The position numbers were made by a program, and so were the translations under genes. A stretch of DNA of 6,607 nt, taken from an uncultured Lachnospiraceae bacterium. GTDB taxonomy: Bacteria; Bacillota; Clostridia; Lachnospirales; Lachnospiraceae. The notes under the pieces are model-generated. The model did no database searches. It was not told the origin of the DNA and saw only the letters and a list, made by a program, of their open reading frames with translations. Below, in pieces: positions 1 to 5,961 of the stretch (positions are counted from its first letter, which is position 1; the number at the start of each line of letters is the position of its first letter). The stretch covers positions 1-6,607 of the forward strand of contig CADCQV010000358.1 in the NCBI GenBank assembly GCA_902803625.1, given 5' to 3'.

Positions 1-3000
1 CTGGAGCATCAGCTTACAGATGTTGAAAAGCGCTTCCTGGAAAATCCTGCTGCCCTTAAGACCATGGCTGACCGTCATCCGGTAAAGGAATATACGGATG
101 CAGAGCAGCAAAGGGATCTTCAGTGGATCGCGGAGATAAGGGAAAAGGATAAGGAGCTTAATAATATCTTCGATACTGATCCTTATGCCTATGACCACAT
201 AAGGGCTATGCAGTCCTCACTCGGAGGTGACACTGAGCTTTTTGTCAATGTGGTGAAGGATTATATCGGCGAAAAAGACTGGAATGCCTTCAGCAGGATA
301 TCTCCCGGAAGGGAAGATGATTATAATAAAGCTCTGGATGTTCTGACTCGTCCGGATTCTCCTTACTATGTAGCGGATAACCACAAGGTTCTTAAAGATG
401 TGGAGGATGCCCTGCGTCTGCGTCAGCTCAATGCACCGGAGAAGAATTATTCCAACATAGGATCCAGCCATCTATCAGCGATGGTCCGTTTTACTGCCAA
501 TGTTATACCCACGATAGATCCTAATCTGTCTGAGACAACTCTGATGAACGAAGCACTGGATGATCAGGAGAAAGGACAGGAGAAAGCAAGACAGAAAGAA
601 TATACAGATCGTCTGAACAAGGTGCTGGATTCACCGGGGGATCTCACACCCGCCCAGCAGAGAGCCGAGATAGCAAGATGTGTCGGCGGACTCGTCATGC
701 CGATAGCGATCAAGGCCGTGAACCATAGGGAGAATAATAAAATCTTCAATAAGGAAAATCTGACCGGAAATGAAAAGAAGGAGCTTGAAGAATCCTATGT
801 CGTGCCTTTTGAGCTTAAGGGAGGTCTCATCAATAAACCCTTTGCAGACAGTATAAAAGATGTACTGATACTTGCGGAAAAGGGTATAAACCGTGCGGAA
901 CAGCTGATAATAGAGAGCGGGGAGACTGCAGCCGTCATTAATATAAAGCCCTATCAGAGATTCTTGCGGGATGCCAACAGAGGGCTTATGGAGATAAAGC
1001 TCGAGGCGATGGATCCCATGCTGAAGGTCGGTGAGGCAAACTTCAGATCGCCTATCCCTGAGGATAAAAGGATAAATAATCCCATTGTACCCGGAAAGAC
1101 CAAGGACTTTACCGCTGCGGAGATGGAGGAAAAGGCGGAGGTATTCCCTTGGCATAAGGTGATAAATGCACAGTATGAGCTGAATGATATCTGGGGTGAA
1201 TATCTGACAGAGCAGCAGAAGGGTAAGGTCTCTCCGGAGAGGGAGAGAGAATACTGGAACAGGATGAATGCCTGCTACACTACCATAGAGACTGTGACAA
1301 ATGACCTTATCGAAAAGCAGGAGAATGATCCCAAATTTGCTGATAATAATATGAGGGTCGTATTCGGTCATAGTACTGCGGTGGCCTCCTTTGATGATGC
1401 GGTTTCGGGAGACAGAGGAATGAAGCCGATGCTGAAATTTATCTCAATAAGGAGAGATGCCATAGCCAACGGCTGGTCTTTAAGCGATCTGGGTCTTTAT
1501 ACTCATCTTGCCGAATTATCATTAGCTATCGAGAAGAATAAATCCGCATTGGAGTCAGGCGGAGCAGCAACAGCTGACTTTACCGGCAAGCTTAGGGAGC
1601 TTAACGACCTCCTTAATGAAAAGATCCTTAAGAAGCCCTATGAAGCGGATCCGGTAAAAAGAGCGGAATTATATAATGAGATCGCGGAAAAGCTGGATGA
1701 TCTCCAGACCGTAAGAGACGCTCTTATGGACAATGAAGAGATTTCAGAGCAGGCAAAGTTTGCAGTTAAAAATGTGCTGAACGTTTCAGATAATGTTAAT
1801 CATCTGGGCGAGAACGGAGGCATGCCGCTTGAATATGAATTAAGAAGTCTGGCGGCAGAATACCGGATCGAAGCCATAGAGGCCAAAAAGAAAAATTGCC
1901 TTGATGAGATAAAGTCTGTGGCGGATCCCATAGTATATAACGAGCTGAGATCCTGGATAAGAAATGAACCACCGAAACAGAACCATCTTGGCATAGATCC
2001 GTCCTTTGTCGGAAAAGCTGATATATATATTAAGTCCGGTATGGGGGAGCTCAATAAGGAGATAGAGGCCATAAGAGCGGGGAAGGAGACGACCCTCGAA
2101 GGAAAGACGGGATTGAAAAGCGAAAATGCCGTAGATGCTATACGCAATATGCTGGATGCCTCAGATTCCATCTTCCACCGGGATTCGAAGCAGTATAAGA
2201 CCATAAAGGAGAGCCTGAATAAGCTGCGGGACGGTACGGCAACTGCTGAGGACAAAGCAAAGCTCACGGCGGATGTAAAGACCTGGCTTACCGATCCCGG
2301 GTATGACCGCATCCATAAGCACTTAAAGAATGAATTTGACAATACACGCTTTAATATAATGTTTACTCTTGCGAATGAACTGGATCCCGCCTGGGCTAAG
2401 GAAAATTTCGCTGATATGAACATTGCGGGGCTTCATGGAGAGAAGGCAGACAATACCTCCTTCCATAATGTGCACGAATTTACTAATTTCATGCATAGAC
2501 AGATGGCTGACGGAGGCTTTCTTATGGAGGTCAGAGCAGTAGAGAGCCAGCGCTGGTATCTGAAGGCAGACAGCTACGGACAAAAGGGACTTGTGGAGGA
2601 AGTGCTTCGTGTCAGAGAGGATACTGCTTTTACAGATAAAGACAGACTTAAGGCAGAGCAGGATAATATCGGGAAGCTGATGAAGGGCGACACCGGTTTC
2701 GAGCAGAAATTTGAAAAGCTTGTGCAGTACCATAATGCGTGTATGACCAGTATGTCCGGCAATCAGGTGGCTCTCGGTCTGGGCGGGCAATACGAGAGCA
2801 AGATCAAGAATAAAATGGATAAGCTCAGGAGAGAAGCTATGGATGGCCTCAGGACCTACATCAGCAATCCTCAAAACAGGACAGCACCGGACTACAAAAA
2901 GGCTGTGACGGCCTACGGCGTCATGGATCCTTATGCGGCCCATGTTTTCATCGCAGATATGAGAAAGAAAAACCCTGCGGATAAGGTCATAAAGGAACTT

Positions 3001-3180
3001 AATCTGGTGGATCTTGAAAAGAAGGAAGGTATTGATCTCGGAGGACGCAGGGCTCTTCGCGAGAAGAAAAAGCAGCTTCGTCAGGCTGAAAGGGTGGATC
3101 AGGCTGTAAATAATAACAATCAGGCTGTAAATAATAACAATCAGGCAGTGAATAACCCTGTACTGAGGCAGCAGTCATAG
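1..3180 (+). CDS. Large helical protein of unknown function, 5'-partial
   Basis: I do not recognise this protein. The frame is open from base 1 to the TAG at 3178-3180 (1059 visible residues). The first ATG, at 64, has no Shine-Dalgarno sequence before it and the 21 codons upstream read as ordinary protein, so the gene starts outside the window. The visible part is rich in Lys, Glu, Asp, Asn and Ala. It looks mostly alpha-helical with coiled-coil-prone charged stretches, has only four Cys, and shows no transmembrane segment, LPxTG or dockerin motif. A helix-rich module around residues 730-830 (segments such as SDSIFHRDSKQYKTIKESL and AWAKENFADMN) resembles in style the large uncharacterised helical proteins of rumen and gut Lachnospiraceae; that comparison is from memory and weak. 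The C-terminus is a basic stretch (RRALREKKKQLRQAER) followed by a QAVNNNN repeat. An intrinsic terminator follows directly, so it belongs to a different transcription unit from the genes downstream. Existence as a coding region is near certain; function is unknown. Confidence 0.95.
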   Translation: MEHQLTDVEKRFLENPAALKTMADRHPVKEYTDAEQQRDLQWIAEIREKDKELNNIFDTDPYAYDHIRAMQSSLGGDTELFVNVVKDYIGEKDWNAFSRISPGREDDYNKALDVLTRPDSPYYVADNHKVLKDVEDALRLRQLNAPEKNYSNIGSSHLSAMVRFTANVIPTIDPNLSETTLMNEALDDQEKGQEKARQKEYTDRLNKVLDSPGDLTPAQQRAEIARCVGGLVMPIAIKAVNHRENNKIFNKENLTGNEKKELEESYVVPFELKGGLINKPFADSIKDVLILAEKGINRAEQLIIESGETAAVINIKPYQRFLRDANRGLMEIKLEAMDPMLKVGEANFRSPIPEDKRINNPIVPGKTKDFTAAEMEEKAEVFPWHKVINAQYELNDIWGEYLTEQQKGKVSPEREREYWNRMNACYTTIETVTNDLIEKQENDPKFADNNMRVVFGHSTAVASFDDAVSGDRGMKPMLKFISIRRDAIANGWSLSDLGLYTHLAELSLAIEKNKSALESGGAATADFTGKLRELNDLLNEKILKKPYEADPVKRAELYNEIAEKLDDLQTVRDALMDNEEISEQAKFAVKNVLNVSDNVNHLGENGGMPLEYELRSLAAEYRIEAIEAKKKNCLDEIKSVADPIVYNELRSWIRNEPPKQNHLGIDPSFVGKADIYIKSGMGELNKEIEAIRAGKETTLEGKTGLKSENAVDAIRNMLDASDSIFHRDSKQYKTIKESLNKLRDGTATAEDKAKLTADVKTWLTDPGYDRIHKHLKNEFDNTRFNIMFTLANELDPAWAKENFADMNIAGLHGEKADNTSFHNVHEFTNFMHRQMADGGFLMEVRAVESQRWYLKADSYGQKGLVEEVLRVREDTAFTDKDRLKAEQDNIGKLMKGDTGFEQKFEKLVQYHNACMTSMSGNQVALGLGGQYESKIKNKMDKLRREAMDGLRTYISNPQNRTAPDYKKAVTAYGVMDPYAAHVFIADMRKKNPADKVIKELNLVDLEKKEGIDLGGRRALREKKKQLRQAERVDQAVNNNNQAVNNNNQAVNNPVLRQQS
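3100..3156 (+). repeat. In-frame tandem repeat encoding QAVNNNN
   Basis: Two identical 21-base units (3100-3120 and 3121-3141) are followed by a diverged partial third unit (3142-3156). They encode QAVNNNN, QAVNNNN and QAVNN at the C-terminal end of the large protein. The unit is a multiple of three, so changes in copy number would keep the frame and only alter the length of the Asn-rich tail. The identity of the first two units suggests recent slippage duplication. Confidence 0.9.
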
Positions 3181-3204
3181 CTATACCCCGTCTGTCGCTC
3201 TTAT

Positions 3205-3247
3205 AAAACCTTGATTTTACCGGGGTTCCGGTAGGTCAGGGTTTTTT
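3205..3247 (+). terminator. Two-tier intrinsic terminator after the large gene
   Basis: An outer 10-base stem (AAAACCTTGA at 3205-3214 with TCAGGGTTTT at 3236-3245, one G-T wobble) encloses an inner perfect 6-base stem (TACCGG at 3218-3223 with CCGGTA at 3228-3233) around a GGTT loop. A run of six T (3242-3247) follows. It lies 24 bases after the stop codon of the large gene and ahead of the next promoter, as expected for a Rho-independent terminator separating two units. Confidence 0.88.
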
Positions 3248-3298
3248 AGTTTTAAATTTTCAGATGAAAACTGATGAAAAAATATCCGGGAAAAATAC

Positions 3299-3327
3299 TT
3301 GACAAAATATTTGAAACAATATAATAT
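3299..3327 (+). promoter_or_regulatory. SigA-type promoter of the gpx operon
   Basis: A perfect -35 TTGACA lies at 3299-3304. Two overlapping -10 readings are possible: TATAAT at 3320-3325 with a 15-base spacer, or TAATAT at 3322-3327 with a 17-base spacer; the second spacing is more usual. The predicted transcript start is around 3332-3335. It is the only convincing promoter between the terminator and gpx, so it probably drives the whole downstream cluster. The -10 region coincides with a palindrome, as expected for a repressed promoter. Confidence 0.75.
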
Positions 3328-3329
3328 TG
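3317..3329. promoter_or_regulatory. Candidate OhrR/MarR operator palindrome
   Basis: CAATATAATATTG is a perfect inverted repeat with 6-base arms around a central A. It covers the -10 element. Known OhrR operators are AT-rich palindromes with CAAT and ATTG arms, and an OhrR-type repressor is encoded in the same operon at 4858-5289. Binding here would block RNA polymerase. Assignment to that regulator is inference from form and neighbourhood; AT-rich -10 regions can look palindromic by chance. Confidence 0.55.
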
Positions 3330-3341
3330 CAAAATATAAAA

Positions 3342-3473
3342 ATGATTTATGTCTTATTGAAGGAGGTGAAACATTCTGAAAAAGTAGACGCCCTTTCCCA
3401 AATGTTACATAAGGTAGGGCCAGATGAAAATGATAACAAGGCAGCGGCAGTTTTTGCATTACAGTACAAATAA
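3342..3473 (+). CDS. Possible 43-aa leader small ORF, start unclear
   Basis: An open frame of 43 codons runs from ATG 3342 to TAA 3471-3473. Its downstream part reads like real protein (KVDALSQMLHKVGPDENDNK, then AAAVFALQYK), and its stop overlaps the gpx Shine-Dalgarno sequence, which would allow translational coupling. Initiation is puzzling. ATG 3342 has no ribosome binding site and would lie only about 10 bases from the transcript start. The near-perfect site AAGGAGGTGA lies inside the frame at 3360-3369 and points to ATT 3373 or CTG 3376, which are one frame off and reach a stop after 4 or 3 sense codons. It may be a small protein damaged at its start, a product needing a frameshift at the run of five A (3379-3383), or chance. 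I do not recognise a family. Confidence 0.35.
   Translation: MIYVLLKEVKHSEKVDALSQMLHKVGPDENDNKAAAVFALQYK
3360..3369 (+). promoter_or_regulatory. Strong Shine-Dalgarno site without a standard start
   Basis: AAGGAGGTGA is almost fully complementary to the 3' end of 16S rRNA, stronger than the sites used by the confirmed genes here. No ATG, GTG or TTG lies 5-10 bases downstream. The nearest candidates are ATT at 3373 and CTG at 3376, both stopping at TAG 3385-3387. It may be the site of a leader peptide whose start has mutated, or a ribosome standby site for the operon mRNA. Confidence 0.6.
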
Positions 3474-3478
3474 GGAGG
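3472..3478 (+). promoter_or_regulatory. Ribosome binding site fixing the Gpx start
   Basis: AAGGAGG sits 5 bases before ATG 3484 and overlaps the TAA that ends the possible leader ORF. It supports the 179-aa form of the peroxidase over a start at 3424. Confidence 0.85.
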
Positions 3479-3483
3479 CAGAG

Positions 3484-4023
3484 ATGATTTACGATTACAG
3501 TATAACTACAGGAAATGGTGAAGAACTTAATCTATCTGATTTTAGGGGCAAGGTGATTCTTGTTGTGAATACCGCCACCGGATGCGGATTCACCCCACAG
3601 TATGCGCCAATAGAACAGCTATATAAGGATTATCACGATAAGGGCTTGGAGATCCTTGATATTCCCTGTAACCAGTTTGGGGGACAGGCTCCGGGAACAG
3701 ATGAAGAAATCCATGAGTTCTGCACCGTTCACTACAATACGACTTTTCCTCAGATGAAAAAGGCGGATGTAAACGGAGAAAACGAGCTTTCGCTGTACAC
3801 GTATCTTAAGTCACAGAAAGGATTTGAGGGCTTTGAGGATCACGAGTACAAGGCTCTGCTTGAAAAAATGTTCGCAGAGAAGGATCCGGAGTGGGATAAG
3901 AAGCCGGACATAAAGTGGAATTTCACAAAATTTATTATAGACAGGGAAGGAAATGTGGTCGCCAGATTTGAGCCTACCGCAGATATTTCGAAAGTGGAAG
4001 ACTGCATAAAGGGGCTTTTATAA
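3484..4023 (+). CDS. Glutathione peroxidase family, probably thioredoxin-dependent
   Basis: A 179-aa thioredoxin-fold peroxidase that reduces hydrogen peroxide and organic hydroperoxides in the cytosol. The start at 3484 is chosen because AAGGAGG lies 5 bases upstream (3472-3478) and MIYDYSITTGNGEEL matches the family N-terminus; an in-frame ATG at 3424 would add 20 unprotein-like residues. The catalytic tetrad is visible: Cys34 in TATGCGFTPQY, Gln68 in FGGQAPG, and Trp145-Asn146 in KWNFTKF. The active residue is Cys, not selenocysteine. Cys62 (PCNQFGG) and Cys80 (HEFC) line up with Cys64 and Cys82 of yeast Gpx3; the latter is the resolving Cys, so a 2-Cys mechanism recycled by thioredoxin is likely rather than glutathione use. 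Residues about 112-142 form an insert relative to the yeast protein; I recall similar inserts in other gut Firmicutes. It is the first firm gene of the operon, with the next gene 2 bases downstream. The name gpx or bsaA would fit the family. Confidence 0.95.
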   Translation: MIYDYSITTGNGEELNLSDFRGKVILVVNTATGCGFTPQYAPIEQLYKDYHDKGLEILDIPCNQFGGQAPGTDEEIHEFCTVHYNTTFPQMKKADVNGENELSLYTYLKSQKGFEGFEDHEYKALLEKMFAEKDPEWDKKPDIKWNFTKFIIDREGNVVARFEPTADISKVEDCIKGLL

Positions 4024-4025
4024 AA

Positions 4026-4832
4026 ATGAGTAATATATCAGAGACGGTAATGGGAAGGAAGAGCGTCCGTACCTATGACGGACAGAAAATAAGTGAAGAT
4101 GACAAAAGGGCAATAGAGGATTATATCGGGAAGATATCGAACCCATTTGACATTCCGGTTGAATTCGTGTTACTGGATGCCGGGGAACATGGACTGTCAA
4201 GCCCGGTGCTTTCGGGAGAAAGGCTGTATGTGGCCGGTAAGGTGGAGAAAAAAACATATGCCGATGTAGCTTTCGGTTTCTCCTTTGAAAAACTGGTTCT
4301 GTATGCATGGTCTCTTGGGATCGGAACTGTATGGATTGGCGGAACTATGAAGAGGGAACTCTTTGAAGCCGCCGCAGGTCTTAAGGATGGAGAAATGATG
4401 CCCTGCGTAAGTCCCCTGGGATATCCTGCAAAGAAAAGAAGCCTTAAGGAAACAATGATGCGTAAGGGCATCGGGGCCGACAGGCGTATTTCATCGGATA
4501 AGCTTTTCTTTAATGAAACATGGGAGAATCCTCTTAAACCGGAAGCCGATATGAATGATATACTTGAAATGGTCCGCTGGGCACCTTCGGCTGTGAACAA
4601 ACAGCCCTGGAGGATCATTTATAAGGACAGCATATATCATTTCTATGAAAAGAAGGATAAGGGATATGTGAATGATTCCACCGGAGATCTCCAAAAGATA
4701 GATGTCGGCATCGCTTTATGCCATTTCTGTATGGGGCTTGAGGAAAAAGGAAGAAAACCGGAGGTTTCTGTAACCGATCCCGGAATTGAAATCCCGGAAA
4801 ATGCAGAATACATAGCAAGTGTAAGAGTATAA
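4026..4832 (+). CDS. TM1586-type nitroreductase family flavoprotein
   Basis: A 268-aa FMN-dependent nitroreductase-fold protein of the putative TM1586 nitroreductase group, in which two half-domains occupy one chain. Visible landmarks are RKSVRTYDG (11-19), the N-terminal FMN-phosphate-binding type motif; FEKLVLYAWSLGIGTVWIGG (87-106), the central helix and loop; PLGYPAKKRS (130-139); and WAPSAVNKQPWR (185-196), which in ordinary nitroreductases lies near the N-terminus but here sits in the second half, as expected for this group. It starts 2 bases after the gpx stop, with only a weak AAAGGGG site at 4008-4014, so translation is probably coupled to gpx. Substrate is unknown; family members reduce nitro compounds, quinones or other electrophiles with NAD(P)H. 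The gene order suggests a role in peroxide or electrophile stress. Length and motifs look intact. Confidence 0.9.
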   Translation: MSNISETVMGRKSVRTYDGQKISEDDKRAIEDYIGKISNPFDIPVEFVLLDAGEHGLSSPVLSGERLYVAGKVEKKTYADVAFGFSFEKLVLYAWSLGIGTVWIGGTMKRELFEAAAGLKDGEMMPCVSPLGYPAKKRSLKETMMRKGIGADRRISSDKLFFNETWENPLKPEADMNDILEMVRWAPSAVNKQPWRIIYKDSIYHFYEKKDKGYVNDSTGDLQKIDVGIALCHFCMGLEEKGRKPEVSVTDPGIEIPENAEYIASVRV

Positions 4833-4857
4833 ATAATGGTAAAAGAGGGGTAAAGAA

Positions 4858-5289
4858 ATGGCACAGGAATATGAGCAGCTGAAACTTGAAAACCAGTTAT
4901 GCTTTCCGTTATACGCTTGCTCACGGAAGATCGTAGGCAGCTATACGCCTTATCTAAAACCATTGGGGCTTACATATACGCAGTATATCGTGTTTATGGT
5001 TTTGTGGGAAAAGGAGAGCGTGAACGTGGGACAGCTTGGGGAAACTCTCTGCCTTGATGCGGGAACCCTGACGCCGCTTCTCAAACGTCTGGAGAAAGAC
5101 GGCTATGTCACAAGAAAAAGGTCGGAAGAGGACGAGCGTGTCACGATTGTAAGCATTACAAATAAGGGGAATAGGCTTAAGGAAAAATGCAAGGATATTC
5201 CTCTTAAGCTTTCAGCCTCTGACCATCCGCTGACGGAGAAGGAGGCGAACGAACTGTACAGGCTGCTTTATAAGGTTCTGGGGAAATGA
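4858..5289 (+). CDS. ohrR: OhrR-type MarR family peroxide-sensing repressor
   Basis: A 143-aa winged-helix regulator that probably senses organic hydroperoxides. The N-terminal LKLENQLCFPLYA closely matches the B. subtilis OhrR segment, with the sensing Cys at the same position, Cys15. Tyr29 and Tyr40, which bond to the Cys thiolate in B. subtilis, are both present. The recognition-helix and wing region DAGTLTPLLKRLEKDGYVTRKRSEEDER (68-93 region) is almost the family signature. Extra Cys occur at 21, 65 and 111; the 1-Cys Bacillus protein lacks Cys21 and Cys65. The start has GAGGGG at 4845-4850, 7 bases upstream, and it follows the previous gene by 25 bases. Placed third in the operon, it probably controls its own transcription through the palindrome at 3317-3329. 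No OsmC/Ohr peroxidase, its usual partner, is in the window. Function as an OhrR is strongly supported; the inducer and target are inference. Confidence 0.93.
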   Translation: MAQEYEQLKLENQLCFPLYACSRKIVGSYTPYLKPLGLTYTQYIVFMVLWEKESVNVGQLGETLCLDAGTLTPLLKRLEKDGYVTRKRSEEDERVTIVSITNKGNRLKEKCKDIPLKLSASDHPLTEKEANELYRLLYKVLGK

Positions 5290-5370
5290 GGCTGATGGTG
5301 GCGGGATTCCTCAATCTCTGAAGGAACAAGAGCGATTAGGAAACCAAAAGTTTTTCAAAGGAGGAACATC

Positions 5371-5883
5371 ATGGAATTCAAAGAAGTGATTAAAAAACGT
5401 TATTCATGTAAAAAGTACAGTGACAGAAAGGTGGAGCAGGAAAAACTGGATGCAATCCTTGAAGCAGGAAGGCTTGCCCCGACTGCAAAGAATCTTCAGG
5501 AGCAACACGTGTATGTGATCCAGAGCCCGGAAGTTCTTTCAAAAGTGGATAAAGCCACGCCGTGCCGTTACAATGCGTCTACGGTAATAGCTGTAGCGTT
5601 TGATAAGAACAACGTATTTACCTATCCCGGTGACAAAAGGGATTCCGGTATAGAGGATGCAACGATAGTCGCCACCCACATGATCCTTGCAGCGGCAGAC
5701 GAAGGGGTTGACAGCTGCTGGCTGAATTTCTTCGACCCGGAAAAGCTCAGGGAAGATCTTGGACTTCCGGAAAACGAGGAGATCCTTATGCTCCTTGATC
5801 TCGGATATGCTGATGAGGGAGCCGGACCACTTGAAAATCACGACAGCAGAAAGCCTTTATCAGAGACAGTCAGCTATTTGTGA
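5371..5883 (+). CDS. Small nitroreductase family protein
   Basis: A 170-aa single-domain FMN-dependent nitroreductase of the NfsB/FRP superfamily, expected to act as a dimer in the cytosol with NAD(P)H. Motifs in order: KKRYSCKKYSDRKV (8-21), the FMN-phosphate site, with Lys14 where Arg is more common; LEAGRLAPTAKNLQEQHVYVI (30-50), the typical RxAPSxxNxQ region; and DATIVATHMILAAADEGVDS (96-115) followed by CWLNFFDPEKLRE, the FMN-contacting helix and loop. Length is at the short end for the family but both ends look complete. A strong AAAGGAGG (5357-5364) lies 6 bases before the ATG. The 81-base gap after ohrR has no clear terminator or promoter, so it is probably the fourth gene of the operon. 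It belongs to a different subfamily from the nitroreductase at 4026, so the pair is not a recent duplication. Substrate unknown. Confidence 0.92.
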   Translation: MEFKEVIKKRYSCKKYSDRKVEQEKLDAILEAGRLAPTAKNLQEQHVYVIQSPEVLSKVDKATPCRYNASTVIAVAFDKNNVFTYPGDKRDSGIEDATIVATHMILAAADEGVDSCWLNFFDPEKLREDLGLPENEEILMLLDLGYADEGAGPLENHDSRKPLSETVSYL

Positions 5884-5942
5884 TCAGTGATCAGCTCTGA
5901 AAACTAAGAAAAACAGGCCTGTAAGGCTGCCGAATGGATCGC

Positions 5943-5948
5943 GGAGGG
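5943..5948 (+). promoter_or_regulatory. Ribosome binding site deciding the DUF1284 start
   Basis: GGAGGG lies only 1 base before ATG 5950, too close to serve it, but 10 bases before GTG 5959 and 13 before ATG 5962. The family normally begins just before the LRPHHLLC motif, which favours 5962 (or 5959). Confidence 0.6.
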
Positions 5949-5961
5949 AATGATTATAGTG

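Noticed and set aside
64..66. ATG 64 as the true start of the large protein
   Set aside because: There is no Shine-Dalgarno sequence upstream and the frame stays open and protein-like to base 1.
631..1371. 246-codon open frame on the minus strand
   Set aside because: It lies wholly antisense to the large gene, has no ribosome site, and its Leu/Ile/Arg-rich translation is typical of a shadow of charged helical coding sequence.
1800..2943. Two further minus-strand frames of about 206 codons
   Set aside because: They overlap each other and the large + strand gene, are Ser/Phe-rich shadows, and show no family motif.
3390..3420. Possible leader hairpin GCCCT/AGGGC
   Set aside because: There are only five paired bases around a 21-base loop, no T-run, and no recognisable riboswitch core.
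3424..3483. Upstream ATG 3424 as the Gpx start
   Set aside because: It would add 20 residues unlike the family, the upstream site is weak, and AAGGAGG is placed perfectly for ATG 3484.
460..3890. Several GGATCC sites across the window
   Set aside because: They mostly arise from Asp-Pro codon pairs (GAT-CC) in the large protein and need no special explanation.
5290..5370. Terminator or new promoter between ohrR and the small nitroreductase
   Set aside because: Only a 5-base TTCCT/AGGAA stem with a 10-base loop and no T-run or convincing -35/-10 pair was found.
5881..5893. TGATCA repeated twice after the small nitroreductase
   Set aside because: Two 6-base palindromes overlapping a stop codon are too short to claim an operator or attachment site; nothing similar recurs at the other promoter.
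5884..5942. Terminator before the DUF1284 gene
   Set aside because: The GGC/GCC pairings near 5914-5932 are short and no T-run follows.
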